The notes beneath the pieces are model-generated. The model was not told where the DNA came from. It was given only the letters and a program-made list of their open reading frames with translations, and searched no databases. The translations under genes were made by a program, and so were the position numbers. DNA of 60,726 nucleotides from Rhizocola hellebori (GTDB taxonomy: Bacteria; Actinomycetota; Actinomycetes; Mycobacteriales; Micromonosporaceae): the NCBI RefSeq assembly GCF_016862955.1, contig NZ_BONY01000055.1:1-60726 (forward strand). Direction: 5' to 3'. Shown piece by piece: positions 1-6,969 of this stretch (position 1 is the stretch's first letter; the number at the start of each line of letters is the position of its first letter).

Positions 1-252
1 AGGTGGGTGTCGGCCGCTGCCCGCCGCGCTGCTGCTGGCGGCCTGTGGCTATTGCTCGGGTGGCACCTGCATCTCTGCATTGGGGCGTTGAGGCAGAGAT
101 GGGGCTGCTGTTGCTGGGAAACGTTGCTGCAGGGCAAGCGAAGACAGCGATTCCGGAGAAGTCGGGACAACATGGGCCGCTGGATCGTCGGCGCGGAGGA
201 CGTCGCGGTGGCTGGGTGTGGTGGCGGGCGGGTGCGTTGGGTGGGGGAGGGG
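1..252. other. left-edge noncoding stretch, G-rich at its right end
   Basis: I see no convincing gene here. Reading frames on the plus strand run on as antisense of the next gene and lack recognisable protein features. Around 235-266 the plus strand is a series of G runs separated by one to six bases, a possible G-quadruplex at the 3' side of the minus-strand membrane-protein gene. Confidence 0.5.
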
Positions 253-1959
253 TTAGGAGGGGGTGATTTGCCAGAGCCACATGTCGTCTACTCGGGTTGG
301 CGGGCCGAGGAGGTCGGTGGTGGCTTTGAGGAGAGCGGGCTGGTTGGGGTCCCAGTGGGCTCCGTTTACGGTGTCGGCGAGGAGGACTATTTCTACGTTC
401 CAGTAGGCGAGGTCCTCGCGGGCCCGTGCTCGGTCGGCGAAGGTGAGGTGGGGGACCACGCCTGTTTTGGCGACCGATTCGAGCAGTTCTGCGGTGGGGC
501 GGGGGGTCGGGCCGATGCGGCCGGTGCCGTCGGGGCCGCCGGGGCCTAGGAAGAAGCCGGACGGGATGCGGAAGGTGTGGCCCTGATGGGCAAAAGCATA
601 GGCCTGCCAGCGTTGACCGTCGGGGACGAGGTCGTTGGGCAGCGGGATCGGGGCTATGACACCGTTTTCGGTGACGTAGGACTGCCAGTGGCCGGAGGTG
701 ATGAAGTGGGGCACCGGTTCGCGGTCGCGGGTCAGGATGGGCAGGGGCAGCAGGGGGATCAGCGCGAGCGCGAAAGCCGGGATCCACAAGCGTTTGCGGC
801 TGACCGAGTCGAAGAGCCAGGCGAGCAGGAGGCCGAAAATGGGGGCCACTACCAACGCGAGCCGGGACGGCAACGCGGCGTTGAAGATGGGCATTTTGCT
901 CAGGAGCGCCTCGGGCATCCAGATTCCGGTGTGTTTGCCGAACAGCTTCAGCTCCGGCCCGAGTGACAGCACGATGAACAGACCGGCCGTCAGCGCGAGG
1001 CCTTTGACCTCGGTGCGTTTCCACAACAGCACGAAGGCGATTATCACCAGGAACAGCAGGGGCAGGCCGAAGAAGGAGTTTTCCTCGGTCGGGTTCGGCG
1101 CGAGATCGGTGTTGAGGTTTAGCCATCCGGCGATCGAACGTTCGGGCCAGACACCGTAGGCGGCCAGGTCCTCGTTGTGCACGCGCGGGTCGAAACCCGT
1201 GCCGTGGTAGCGCTGTGGGCCGGCGAAGTGCAGCCACAGCGGGTAGGCGAGGAACAGCGCCGCGACAGCGGCGGCGGCCGCGAGTCCTTTGAGGACATTT
1301 CCTATCGGGGGACGCTTTGCCAGTACCCAGAAAATGCTGAAAACGGCCAAGGCGAGCGCTGAGAAGAAGAGAGCCTCGGCGGCGATGGAAAAGCAAGCGG
1401 CCACCAGCGCGCCGAGGATCAGCCCATGGCTAAGCCAGCGGGCGCCGCGATAAAGCTGGATCACCTCCGCGATGATCAGCGGCACCAGCCATTGCGCGGT
1501 CCAGTTGAGGTGGGCGTTGGCGTGGGAGATCATCGCTGGGGCGAAGCCACAGAACAGCCCGCCGAGGGCGGCGGCGACCGGGCTGGCGCCCAGGAACCGG
1601 TTGAACAGCCAGTACCAGGCGAAGGCGGTCGCGGCCAGGTTGAAGGTGAGGATGATCAGGAAGGTGACCGGGGCGCCGAGCCACATCGTCAACGGCGAAA
1701 GCACTACCGAGTAAACGGTTATCGAGGTGTTGACGGCCAGGTTCACGCCATCGGGGACGTTGAGCAGATGCGTGAAGAGCGGATCCGCGCCATGGGTGAC
1801 GGCATAGGCGCCATAGCTGAGCAACCACTCGAACAGCGCCTGGTCGCCCGAGTTCACCAGGCTCGCCCGGCCGTTCGGGTCGACCAGAAAGCCGCTGGTG
1901 ACCCAGCAGGCGAGCGCTATCGAGGCCGCCGCGACCAGGAAGTCGTTCTTCTTCGGCAC
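253..1959 (-). CDS. polytopic membrane protein, GT-C-like, function unknown
   Basis: This 568-residue protein has about 12 hydrophobic segments from residue 8 to about 400, then a hydrophilic C-terminal domain of roughly 150 residues. An early extracytoplasmic loop carries acidic residues (GDQALFEW near residue 38), and the topology resembles GT-C glycosyltransferases or YfhO-like membrane proteins. No family signature is decisive, so glycosyl transfer is inference only. The GTG start at 1959 is chosen because a TAAGCT hexamer lies 6 nt upstream (leaderless start). It follows the lipoprotein gene 1969-2847, whose stop codon TAA is part of that hexamer, so the two may be co-expressed or this gene may have its own promoter. 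Confidence 0.7.
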   Translation of the reverse strand: MPKKNDFLVAAASIALACWVTSGFLVDPNGRASLVNSGDQALFEWLLSYGAYAVTHGADPLFTHLLNVPDGVNLAVNTSITVYSVVLSPLTMWLGAPVTFLIILTFNLAATAFAWYWLFNRFLGASPVAAALGGLFCGFAPAMISHANAHLNWTAQWLVPLIIAEVIQLYRGARWLSHGLILGALVAACFSIAAEALFFSALALAVFSIFWVLAKRPPIGNVLKGLAAAAAVAALFLAYPLWLHFAGPQRYHGTGFDPRVHNEDLAAYGVWPERSIAGWLNLNTDLAPNPTEENSFFGLPLLFLVIIAFVLLWKRTEVKGLALTAGLFIVLSLGPELKLFGKHTGIWMPEALLSKMPIFNAALPSRLALVVAPIFGLLLAWLFDSVSRKRLWIPAFALALIPLLPLPILTRDREPVPHFITSGHWQSYVTENGVIAPIPLPNDLVPDGQRWQAYAFAHQGHTFRIPSGFFLGPGGPDGTGRIGPTPRPTAELLESVAKTGVVPHLTFADRARAREDLAYWNVEIVLLADTVNGAHWDPNQPALLKATTDLLGPPTRVDDMWLWQITPS

Positions 1960-1965
1960 CCGTGG

Positions 1966-1971
1966 AGCTTA
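1966..1971 (-). promoter_or_regulatory. putative leaderless -10 element (TAAGCT)
   Basis: Read on the minus strand, TAAGCT is followed by 6 nt and then the GTG start at 1959. The TAA is also the stop codon of the upstream lipoprotein gene. Confidence 0.35.
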
Positions 1972-2847
1972 GTCGATCGGATGGAGCACCCCGCGCAGCA
2001 CGACCACGCCCGGGCCGTACTTGGCGTCGAGTTCACGCTGACGGCTGGCGTGGGCCGCGAACACTCCAATCTCGACTGTGCCGCGGAGCACATCGGGCGA
2101 GGAGTAGTTCAGGCCGGGCTCGCCGGACAGCTCCTGCTGAATCTTGAGCAGGTCAGCCTGGGTGTGCTTGCCGAGCGAGACACACAGCGCGCCGCCCCAG
2201 ACCTTGCGGATCTCGGCCTCGTGCCGGTCAAGATCCCGGACGAAACGGACGTTGAGGATGAGGCGCAGCGTGTTGTTCATCGGCGTCGGCATCTCGGCCG
2301 GCAGAGTCTCATCGATCCAGAGACCGGCGAAGTCCGGGTCGGCGGTTACCAGCGCGGTGGTGGCGTTGAGCGCGTCATCGGTGGCCTTGGTGACGTCGGC
2401 GGGCTTCCATCCGCCCGGCGGCTCGGCGCAGGGCGACTTGAAGTTGGGCGGGGTGTTGGTTTCCGGGACGAAACTCCCGTCGTTCTCCTTCGCCGGCTCG
2501 GTGAGCGTGAACACCTTGCCGTCATATTTCCCGGTGACCACGTAGACACCCCAACGGGTTCCTGCGGCCTCCTGCGAGTCGAGCCCTTCCCACTTCCAGT
2601 CGGCGATGTCGGGCCCCCCGCATTGCGGCGGCAACGACTCGGCGACGGTCTGGCACAGCTGTGGGCCATGCTGGGCGTTGGCCAGCACGGTGGCCTGCAG
2701 CCGGTATCGGCCCTGATAGCCGTCGGGGATAAGGTTCGTCTGCTTCTGCGGGGCGGGCAGCGCGGACGGCGGACCCGCCGGTGGGGGCGTGGGTGCGGCG
2801 CAACCGGCGACGACGACTGCCAGCAGGAGCACCACGGCACGCTTCAT
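1969..2847 (-). CDS. secreted lipoprotein, function unknown
   Basis: The start is ATG at 2847, because it gives a textbook lipoprotein signal: MKR, a run of Leu/Val/Ala, then the lipobox VVAGC with the acylated Cys near residue 18. A Pro-rich tether follows. The mature part (292 residues in total) contains several cysteines that could form disulfides and reads as a globular extracytoplasmic domain. I do not recognise the family. It ends 9 bp before the start of the membrane protein downstream on the same strand, which suggests that the two proteins work together at the cell surface (inference). Confidence 0.75.
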   Translation of the reverse strand: MKRAVVLLLAVVVAGCAAPTPPPAGPPSALPAPQKQTNLIPDGYQGRYRLQATVLANAQHGPQLCQTVAESLPPQCGGPDIADWKWEGLDSQEAAGTRWGVYVVTGKYDGKVFTLTEPAKENDGSFVPETNTPPNFKSPCAEPPGGWKPADVTKATDDALNATTALVTADPDFAGLWIDETLPAEMPTPMNNTLRLILNVRFVRDLDRHEAEIRKVWGGALCVSLGKHTQADLLKIQQELSGEPGLNYSSPDVLRGTVEIGVFAAHASRQRELDAKYGPGVVVLRGVLHPID

Positions 2848-2955
2848 GGCGGTTAGGACGCCGATGCCCGATCGTGGGTTCCGGTGTTTTATCGCGGCCT
2901 GCGCTGCGGCGTGGCGAGGTTGACGAGCTTTTTGAAAATGACTACCAATAACATT

Positions 2956-3927
2956 ATGAAGATGGCATTTGTCGGAAAAGGGGGCAGCGGGAAGACCACT
3001 CTTGCTGCTCTTATGGCTCGTCACCTGGTGGAGTCCACGGATAAATTGCTTGCCATCGATGCTGACATCAACCAGCATCTGGCCGCAGCGCTTGGCTACA
3101 CCGAGGATGAGGCGGTACTGCTGCCCGCGCTTGGGGATCACCTGGACCAGATTAAGGACTATTTGCGCGGGAGCAACCCTCGGATCAGCTCAAGTAAGGC
3201 CATGGTGAAGACCACCCCGCCCGGGCCCGGCTCGCGGCTGCTCACGATCGGGGAGCACAACCCCCTGTACGAGGCCATGGTCCGGCGGGTGGGCGGGGTG
3301 CGGCTCGCGGTGACCGGGCCGTTCGCCACCGAGGACCTGGGCGTGGCCTGCTACCACTCGAAGGTCGGCGCGGTCGAGTTGCTGCTGAACCACCTGGTGG
3401 ACGGCCCCGGCGAGTACGTCGTCGTGGACATGACGGCGGGCGCGGACAGTTTCGCCTCCGGGCTGTTCACCAGGTTCGACATGACCTTCCTGGTCTGCGA
3501 GCCGACGCTGCGCAGCGTGGGCGTCTACCGCCAGTACATCGGCTACGCGCGCGACTACGGCGTGCGGGTCCGGGTGGTGGGCAACAAGATCGATGATCAG
3601 TCCGATGTGGACTTCCTGCGCGAGCATGTCGGACCCGACCTGCTCACCTGGGTCGGCCGATCCGGATTCGTCAAGGGAATGGAACGCGGAGCACCGGCGG
3701 GCACCATCGAGCCCGCGAACCGCGACGCCTTGGAAACCCTTAAGGCGGCTGTCGATTCGTGTACCAAGAACTGGTCCACCTACGCCCAGCAGGCCCACGA
3801 GTTCCACCTGCGTAACGCCAGCGCCTGGGCGAACGCCAAGGTCGGCGAGGACCTGGCGGGTCAGATCGACCCGGAGTTCGTGCTCGGCGCCACCGAGTCG
3901 AGAAAGGACGATCAGCATGTCTCTTGA
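2956..3927 (+). CDS. CooC/ParA-like deviant Walker A ATPase
   Basis: The protein begins MKMAFVGKGGSGKTT, a deviant Walker A motif at residues 7-15 typical of MinD/ParA/CooC ATPases. A DADINQH motif follows the first helix, and VVVDMTAG provides the switch/Walker B region. CooC-type members insert metals or assemble cofactors, but no CO dehydrogenase or hydrogenase genes are in this window, so the client is unknown. Start ATG 2956 is preferred by analogy with relatives that begin M-(R/K)-(I/V/M)-A-F-V-G-K-G-G. ATG 2938 and ATG 2962 are alternatives; 2962 has TAACAT 7 nt upstream. Its 3' end overlaps the next gene by 11 bp. The first 250 nt are noticeably less G/C-rich than the rest. Confidence 0.85.
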   Translation: MKMAFVGKGGSGKTTLAALMARHLVESTDKLLAIDADINQHLAAALGYTEDEAVLLPALGDHLDQIKDYLRGSNPRISSSKAMVKTTPPGPGSRLLTIGEHNPLYEAMVRRVGGVRLAVTGPFATEDLGVACYHSKVGAVELLLNHLVDGPGEYVVVDMTAGADSFASGLFTRFDMTFLVCEPTLRSVGVYRQYIGYARDYGVRVRVVGNKIDDQSDVDFLREHVGPDLLTWVGRSGFVKGMERGAPAGTIEPANRDALETLKAAVDSCTKNWSTYAQQAHEFHLRNASAWANAKVGEDLAGQIDPEFVLGATESRKDDQHVS

Positions 3928-4285
3928 CGTCTCCCTGGCGCTGCTGGAGAAGGCCGAGCGCGGCCAGATCGACGACGCCGAGTTCGCCGACTGCGTGCGC
4001 AGCTCGCTGCCGTACGCGTGGCAGGTGATCAGCGAGGCGGTCGAGGCCGGTGAGCATGCCGTTGCCCCGCCCTCGGACAGCGAACGCGGGGAACTGTTGC
4101 GCGCCTTGGCAAGCGACGCCGTCCGCGGGGTGCTTGAGCGCCACTTCGGGCGGAAGCTGGCGTTCCAGAACTGCCACAAGGTGGCCGCATTTCCGTTCTC
4201 GGAGGTGGGTGGCGAGGCGTATCAGGAGTTCATCTCGCCGCTGGCCCAGATCCGCAACCAGTCGCCCGAGCTGCGCGACTGCTGA
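3917..4285 (+). CDS. small conserved partner of the CooC-like ATPase
   Basis: This 122-residue, mostly helical protein starts at ATG 3917 with an AAGGA ribosome-binding site at 3903-3907, inside the end of the ATPase gene. The 11-bp overlap implies translational coupling. The C-terminal half holds a distinctive segment (HFGRKLAFQNCHKVAAF) with a Cys-His pair that could bind metal, and it ends in another Cys. I do not recognise the family. The close coupling suggests an adaptor or client-binding subunit for the ATPase. A strong hairpin terminator follows immediately, so the two genes form a complete operon. Confidence 0.75.
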   Translation: MSLDVSLALLEKAERGQIDDAEFADCVRSSLPYAWQVISEAVEAGEHAVAPPSDSERGELLRALASDAVRGVLERHFGRKLAFQNCHKVAAFPFSEVGGEAYQEFISPLAQIRNQSPELRDC

Positions 4286-4296
4286 CGTTCGTGCTG

Positions 4297-4320
4297 ACCC
4301 GCCGGGTACGACCGGCGGGT
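4297..4320 (+). terminator. hairpin terminator after the ATPase operon
   Basis: A perfect 9-bp stem (ACCCGCCGG / CCGGCGGGT) with a 6-nt loop starts 11 bp after the stop codon. There is no long T run, as is common in actinobacteria. Confidence 0.7.
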
Positions 4321-4325
4321 CGGTC

Positions 4326-4344
4326 TATGTGTTAACGACACATA
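4326..4344. promoter_or_regulatory. perfect inverted repeat upstream of the esterase gene
   Basis: TATGTGT and ACACATA are perfect 7-bp arms separated by TAACG. The element lies 21 bp upstream of the putative -10 of the secreted esterase, around the -35 region, a natural place for a regulator to bind. The regulator is unknown. Confidence 0.5.
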
Positions 4345-4365
4345 TCGTTGATGTGACAAACCTCA

Positions 4366-4371
4366 TACGGT
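4366..4371 (+). promoter_or_regulatory. putative leaderless -10 element (TACGGT)
   Basis: TACGGT is followed by exactly 6 nt and the ATG at 4378. No Shine-Dalgarno sequence is present. Confidence 0.4.
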
Positions 4372-4377
4372 GCCGTC

Positions 4378-5538
4378 ATGTCCCGCTTACTCTCCGCCGC
4401 CCTTGCCTTCGGGTTGGCAGCTGTCGCCGTGATCGCCGCCCCCGCCCAGGCGGCCACGCTCACGCCGGTCACCGGGTTCGGCTCCAATCCCGGAAACCTC
4501 AGCATGTACTCGTACCGGCCCGACGGTCTGAGCGCAGGCCGCCCGCTGGTAGTCCTCCTGCACGGCTGCACACAGGATGCGACCGGCTACTTCACCAACT
4601 CGGGTTGGCGCAAGTTCGCCGATCTGTGGGGGTTCCAGCTTCTGCTGCCGCAGCAAAGCACGGCCAACCAATCGAACAAGTGCTTCACCTGGTACGACAA
4701 CGCCGACATCAACCGCGGCCAGGGTGAGGCGCTCTCCATCCGCAACATGATCAGCTATGCGGTGTCGAACCTGGGCGCCGACGCCAACCGCGTCTACGTC
4801 AGCGGGCTTTCCGCGGGCGGGGCGATGAGCGCGGTCATGCTCGCCACCTATCCCGACGTGTTCAAGGCCGGGTCGATCGGGGCCGGCATCGCCTACAAGT
4901 GCGCGACCTCGCTGACCCAAACGACCAGCTGCCAATACACCGGGGTCGACAAGACCCCGCAGCAGTGGGGCGATCTGGTGCGCGCGCAGGCCTCCGGGCC
5001 CTACCCGCGGGTGGCCATCTGGCAGGGGACCTCCGACAGCACCGTGGTGCCACGCAACGCGACCGAGCTGATGGAGCAATGGACCAACGTCAGGGGCGTT
5101 TCTCAAACGCCTACTTCGACTGGTACCTGGCTGAAAGTCTATGGAAACAATGACGTTCGCCTATGGGAGATCCCCGGGATGGCGCACGGGCTGCCGGTCG
5201 ATCCGGGCTCAGGCGCGGAGCAGTGTGGCACGGCCGCCGCCTACTTCCTGGACTACATCTGCTCGGCCTACCACGACGCCGTCTTCTTTGGACTCTCCAC
5301 GGGCACCCCGCCGCCCACGTCCTCACCGTCGCCGTCGCCTTCGCCGACCTCCAGCCCGACCACACCTCCGGTGTGCGTGACGGCGAGCAACTATGCCCAT
5401 GTGGTGGCGGGACGGGCCTACCACTCGCTCGGCTACGTCTACGCCAACGGTTCCAACCAGAACATGGGCCTGTACAACACCTTCTACACCACCGCGTTGA
5501 AGCAGACCGGCCCCAACTATTGGGTCATCGGCTGCTGA
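4378..5538 (+). CDS. secreted PHB-depolymerase-family esterase with C-terminal accessory domain
   Basis: A signal peptide (MSRLL, hydrophobic core, cleavage after APAQA near residue 25) precedes an alpha/beta-hydrolase domain of the esterase PHB depolymerase family. LVVLLHGC supplies the oxyanion region and GLSAGG carries the nucleophile Ser145; a His in GMAHG near residue 270 probably completes the triad. Relatives include LpqC-like and feruloyl/acetyl-xylan esterases, so the substrate could be polyester or plant polysaccharide esters. A Pro-Ser-Thr linker (about 309-331) leads to a roughly 55-residue C-terminal domain flanked by two cysteines, likely a disulfide-closed substrate-binding module. 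Its last 14 bp overlap the convergent epimerase gene. Confidence 0.88.
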   Translation: MSRLLSAALAFGLAAVAVIAAPAQAATLTPVTGFGSNPGNLSMYSYRPDGLSAGRPLVVLLHGCTQDATGYFTNSGWRKFADLWGFQLLLPQQSTANQSNKCFTWYDNADINRGQGEALSIRNMISYAVSNLGADANRVYVSGLSAGGAMSAVMLATYPDVFKAGSIGAGIAYKCATSLTQTTSCQYTGVDKTPQQWGDLVRAQASGPYPRVAIWQGTSDSTVVPRNATELMEQWTNVRGVSQTPTSTGTWLKVYGNNDVRLWEIPGMAHGLPVDPGSGAEQCGTAAAYFLDYICSAYHDAVFFGLSTGTPPPTSSPSPSPSPTSSPTTPPVCVTASNYAHVVAGRAYHSLGYVYANGSNQNMGLYNTFYTTALKQTGPNYWVIGC

Positions 5539-6409
5539 GCGCGGCTCGCAGCGCCCGGTCAACCGTGGCGTGCTCGAAGCGGAAGCCCCGGGACAGCAAC
5601 ACCTGGGGCTTCACGCGAAGGCTGCGGTAACCCTCGTTGGCGTACTCGCCGTAGAGCACCCGCACGGCCACCTTCGGCACGAACATGAAAGTGGGGCGGT
5701 GCAAGGCTTTCCCAAGCTCCTTGGTGAACTGGGCATTCGTGACCGGGTTCGGCCCCACGATGTTCAGCGGGCCGTCAATTTCCTTATCGCCGATGACGAA
5801 CTGCACCGCGCGCAGCCAATCGATGAACGAAACCCAAGGCACCCATTGCTTTCCGTCGCCCAGCTTGCCGCCGACGCCCAGCTTGAAAGGAAGCAACTGC
5901 GGCTTGAGAAAGCCGCCGTCTGTGCTGAGGGGCAACCCGGTGCGCATCAGCACCACGCGCGCTCCGGCGTCGGCAGCGGGCCGGGTCGCACCCTCCCACT
6001 CCACCGACAACCGGCTCAGAAAGTCTTCGCCGGTGAGGGCGGGCGACTCCTCGGTCACCTCGGTCTGCCCGGTGTCGCCATAGCTGCCCACCCCGGACGA
6101 GTTGATGAGCAGCTCGATTCCTTGCGCGGCCACGGCTTTGGCCAGGGTCGTGGTGGGCACCACCCGGCTGTCACGAAGCTCGCGCCGGTAGGACGGCGTC
6201 CACCGGTGGCCGATGTTGACCCCGCACAGGTTGATGACGGCGGCGGTGTCCTCCGGCAGCGTCACCGGCTCGGCCGGGTCCCATCTGAGCTGATCGGGCT
6301 TGACCACCGGGCGCCGCACCAACTGCGTCACGTCGTGCCCGGCTGACTTGAGTGTCCTGATCAGAGGGCGACCCAGGAAACCTGAGCCGCCGGCCACCAC
6401 GATCCGCAT
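5525..6409 (-). CDS. TIGR01777-family NAD(P)-dependent epimerase/oxidoreductase
   Basis: The 294-residue protein opens with MRIVVAGGSGFLGRPL, a Rossmann GxxGxxG motif of extended short-chain dehydrogenases. Features of the YfcH/SulA-like TIGR01777 group are visible: VINLCGVNIGHRW near residue 60, and a C-terminal DUF1731-like segment ending YRSLRVKPQVLLSRGF. The reaction is not established for this family. It sits 14 bp downstream of the FKBP lipoprotein gene and near E2, as the Rv2216 homolog does beside dlaT in mycobacteria (from memory). Confidence 0.85.
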   Translation of the reverse strand: MRIVVAGGSGFLGRPLIRTLKSAGHDVTQLVRRPVVKPDQLRWDPAEPVTLPEDTAAVINLCGVNIGHRWTPSYRRELRDSRVVPTTTLAKAVAAQGIELLINSSGVGSYGDTGQTEVTEESPALTGEDFLSRLSVEWEGATRPAADAGARVVLMRTGLPLSTDGGFLKPQLLPFKLGVGGKLGDGKQWVPWVSFIDWLRAVQFVIGDKEIDGPLNIVGPNPVTNAQFTKELGKALHRPTFMFVPKVAVRVLYGEYANEGYRSLRVKPQVLLSRGFRFEHATVDRALRAALSSR

Positions 6410-6423
6410 GACACCATCATCCG

Positions 6424-6936
6424 CTATTGCCCGTTGATTGAGACGACGTCCACCACAAAGACCAAAGTCTCGTTGGGGCCGATGTTGGGCTGGCGGCCCT
6501 GCGCGCCATAACCCTGAGCCGCGGGGATGACCAGGAGACGGCGGCCGCCCTTCTTCGCGCCCACCAGCCCTTTGTTCCAGCCTTCGATGACGCTGGCCTG
6601 GCCGAGCGGCTTCACCACGTAAGGCTGACGGCCGGCGGCCCAGGACGAGTCGAACTGCTTCTTGGTCGACCAGGAGATGCCGGTGTAGTTCACTCCGACC
6701 GCATCGCCGGCCTTCGCGGCCGCTCCGGAACCCTCGACGATGTCTTTGGTCCCCAGCACTGTCGGCTTTTCGCAGTCAGGGATGGTGATCTCTGGCTTGA
6801 CCTTGGTGTCGGTGGAGACCTTGACGTCGCAAGGGCCGCCGCCCGAGGCCTCGTCGCCCGCATCGCCGCACGCGGCAGCGCCCATGGCGAGGAGGCCAGC
6901 GATGATCACTGATGGGATTAGTCGATTGATACGCAC
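6424..6936 (-). CDS. FKBP-type peptidyl-prolyl cis-trans isomerase, lipoprotein
   Basis: The N-terminus is a lipoprotein signal ending in MGAAAC (Cys near residue 23). It is followed by a short linker and one FKBP domain (about residues 75-170) with the typical GDAVGVNYTG, VIEGWNKGL and VIPAAQGYG motifs. It should catalyse prolyl isomerisation during folding of exported proteins outside the membrane. The start is GTG 6936, with TAATCT 6 nt upstream and no Shine-Dalgarno sequence, so a leaderless transcript is likely. The start codon lies inside one arm of an 11-bp inverted repeat (6931-6963). Confidence 0.88.
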   Translation of the reverse strand: MRINRLIPSVIIAGLLAMGAAACGDAGDEASGGGPCDVKVSTDTKVKPEITIPDCEKPTVLGTKDIVEGSGAAAKAGDAVGVNYTGISWSTKKQFDSSWAAGRQPYVVKPLGQASVIEGWNKGLVGAKKGGRRLLVIPAAQGYGAQGRQPNIGPNETLVFVVDVVSINGQ

Positions 6937-6963
6937 CGCGGCAGATTACCCGCCGCGGTGCGT
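6931..6963 (-). promoter_or_regulatory. inverted repeat enclosing the FKBP -10 element and start codon
   Basis: ACGCACCGCGG (6931-6941) and CCGCGGTGCGT (6953-6963) are perfect 11-bp arms. The 11-nt loop holds most of TAATCT, the putative -10 at 6943-6948, and the GTG start lies in the left arm. It begins 7 bp past the E2 stop codon, so it may end E2 transcription and also act as an operator for the FKBP gene. Confidence 0.55.
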
Positions 6964-6969
6964 GATCCG

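Noticed and set aside
2956-3927. chromosome partition ParA
   Set aside because: No parB or parS-like sites are nearby and the N-terminal GKGGSGKTT plus overall length fit CooC-type ATPases better.
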